This document shows, in pieces, positions 63,987 to 64,000 of a DNA stretch of 64,000 nucleotides. The stretch is taken from the NCBI RefSeq assembly GCF_041429795.1, contig NZ_CP163424.1:1862001-1926000 (forward strand). The letters run 5' to 3'. This stretch comes from Algimonas porphyrae (GTDB lineage Bacteria > Pseudomonadota > Alphaproteobacteria > Caulobacterales > Maricaulaceae). The notes beneath the pieces are model-generated. The model saw only the letters and a program-made list of their open reading frames with translations, had not been told where the DNA came from and did not search any database. Positions within the stretch are counted from its first letter, which is position 1; the number at the start of each line of letters is the position of its first letter. A program made the position numbers and the translations under genes.

Positions 63987-64000
63987 CCCGCACGCATCAT

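Overview
This is an ordinary chromosomal stretch (GC a little under 60% by eye) of an alphaproteobacterium. The gene content shows this: heme is made by the C4 route (5-aminolevulinate synthase beside a cysteine-free HemB), the riboflavin cluster has a RibB with a decayed RibA-like half, the run glyA-nrdR-rib-nusB-thiL and the run plsX-fabH-ihfA-merR are present, and there are NDUFS4-like, CBP3-like and DUF3126 proteins. A member of the Maricaulales/Hyphomonadaceae group is likely, but that is inference. The window holds no insertion sequence, prophage, CRISPR array or rRNA operon.

Layout. 1-8.2 kb: ppiD (runs off the left edge) divergent from tpiA, a PAN-domain Gln/Pro-rich secreted protein, prfC, a QEGLA-motif metalloprotease-like protein whose tail overlaps an antisense XRE regulator, and a small conserved protein. 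8.2-16.4 kb: gph divergent from glmU-rpiA-gor, hemerythrin and rpoH, queF, then cysE-DUF3126-gamma carbonic anhydrase. 16.4-19.6 kb: a leftward set of a patatin, a polytopic membrane protein with a proline-rich tail, and a GYF_2 protein with a SinR/Cas2-like C-terminus. 19.7-22.8 kb: a DUF2799-like lipoprotein, two tandem secreted paralogues, and asd. 22.8-31.7 kb (leftward): an M16 peptidase with an interrupted signal peptide, lemA-M48 protease, and bpt-TRAP transporter. 31.7-42.3 kb: SLC13 permease, hydroxyacid dehydrogenase, hemB/hemA, glyA-nrdR-ribE-ribBX-ribH-nusB-thiL. 42.3-48.9 kb: bamE, CBP3-like chaperone, plsX-fabH-ihfA-merR, tRNA-Pro, ctaA, rplM-rpsI. 48.9-57.8 kb: argC, lipoprotein, aminotransferase, glpX-recJ, tRNA-Glu, DUF192, tRNA-Pro, HerA-like ATPase, NDUFS4-like, tRNA-Arg. 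57.8-64 kb: a glucuronoyl-esterase-like gene split by a stop codon, metC-sseA-cysK (a tightly overlapping sulfur amino acid operon), a DUF3089 protein and a DUF502 protein.

Most genes are housekeeping, and many are translationally coupled (ATGA, GTGA or TGATG junctions). The points most worth a second look are single-base lesions or oddities: an in-frame TAG in the M16 lipoprotein signal, an in-frame TGA in the CE15-like gene, Ser-to-Asn at the nucleophile position of the DUF3089 protein, and a U-U mismatch in the tRNA-Arg anticodon stem. The other main points are the patatin / polytopic membrane / GYF-SinR cassette, the catalytically decayed RibA half, and the 203-bp tail-to-tail overlap between the QEGLA gene and an XRE regulator. 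I found no strong evidence for a wholly new defence or mobile system.
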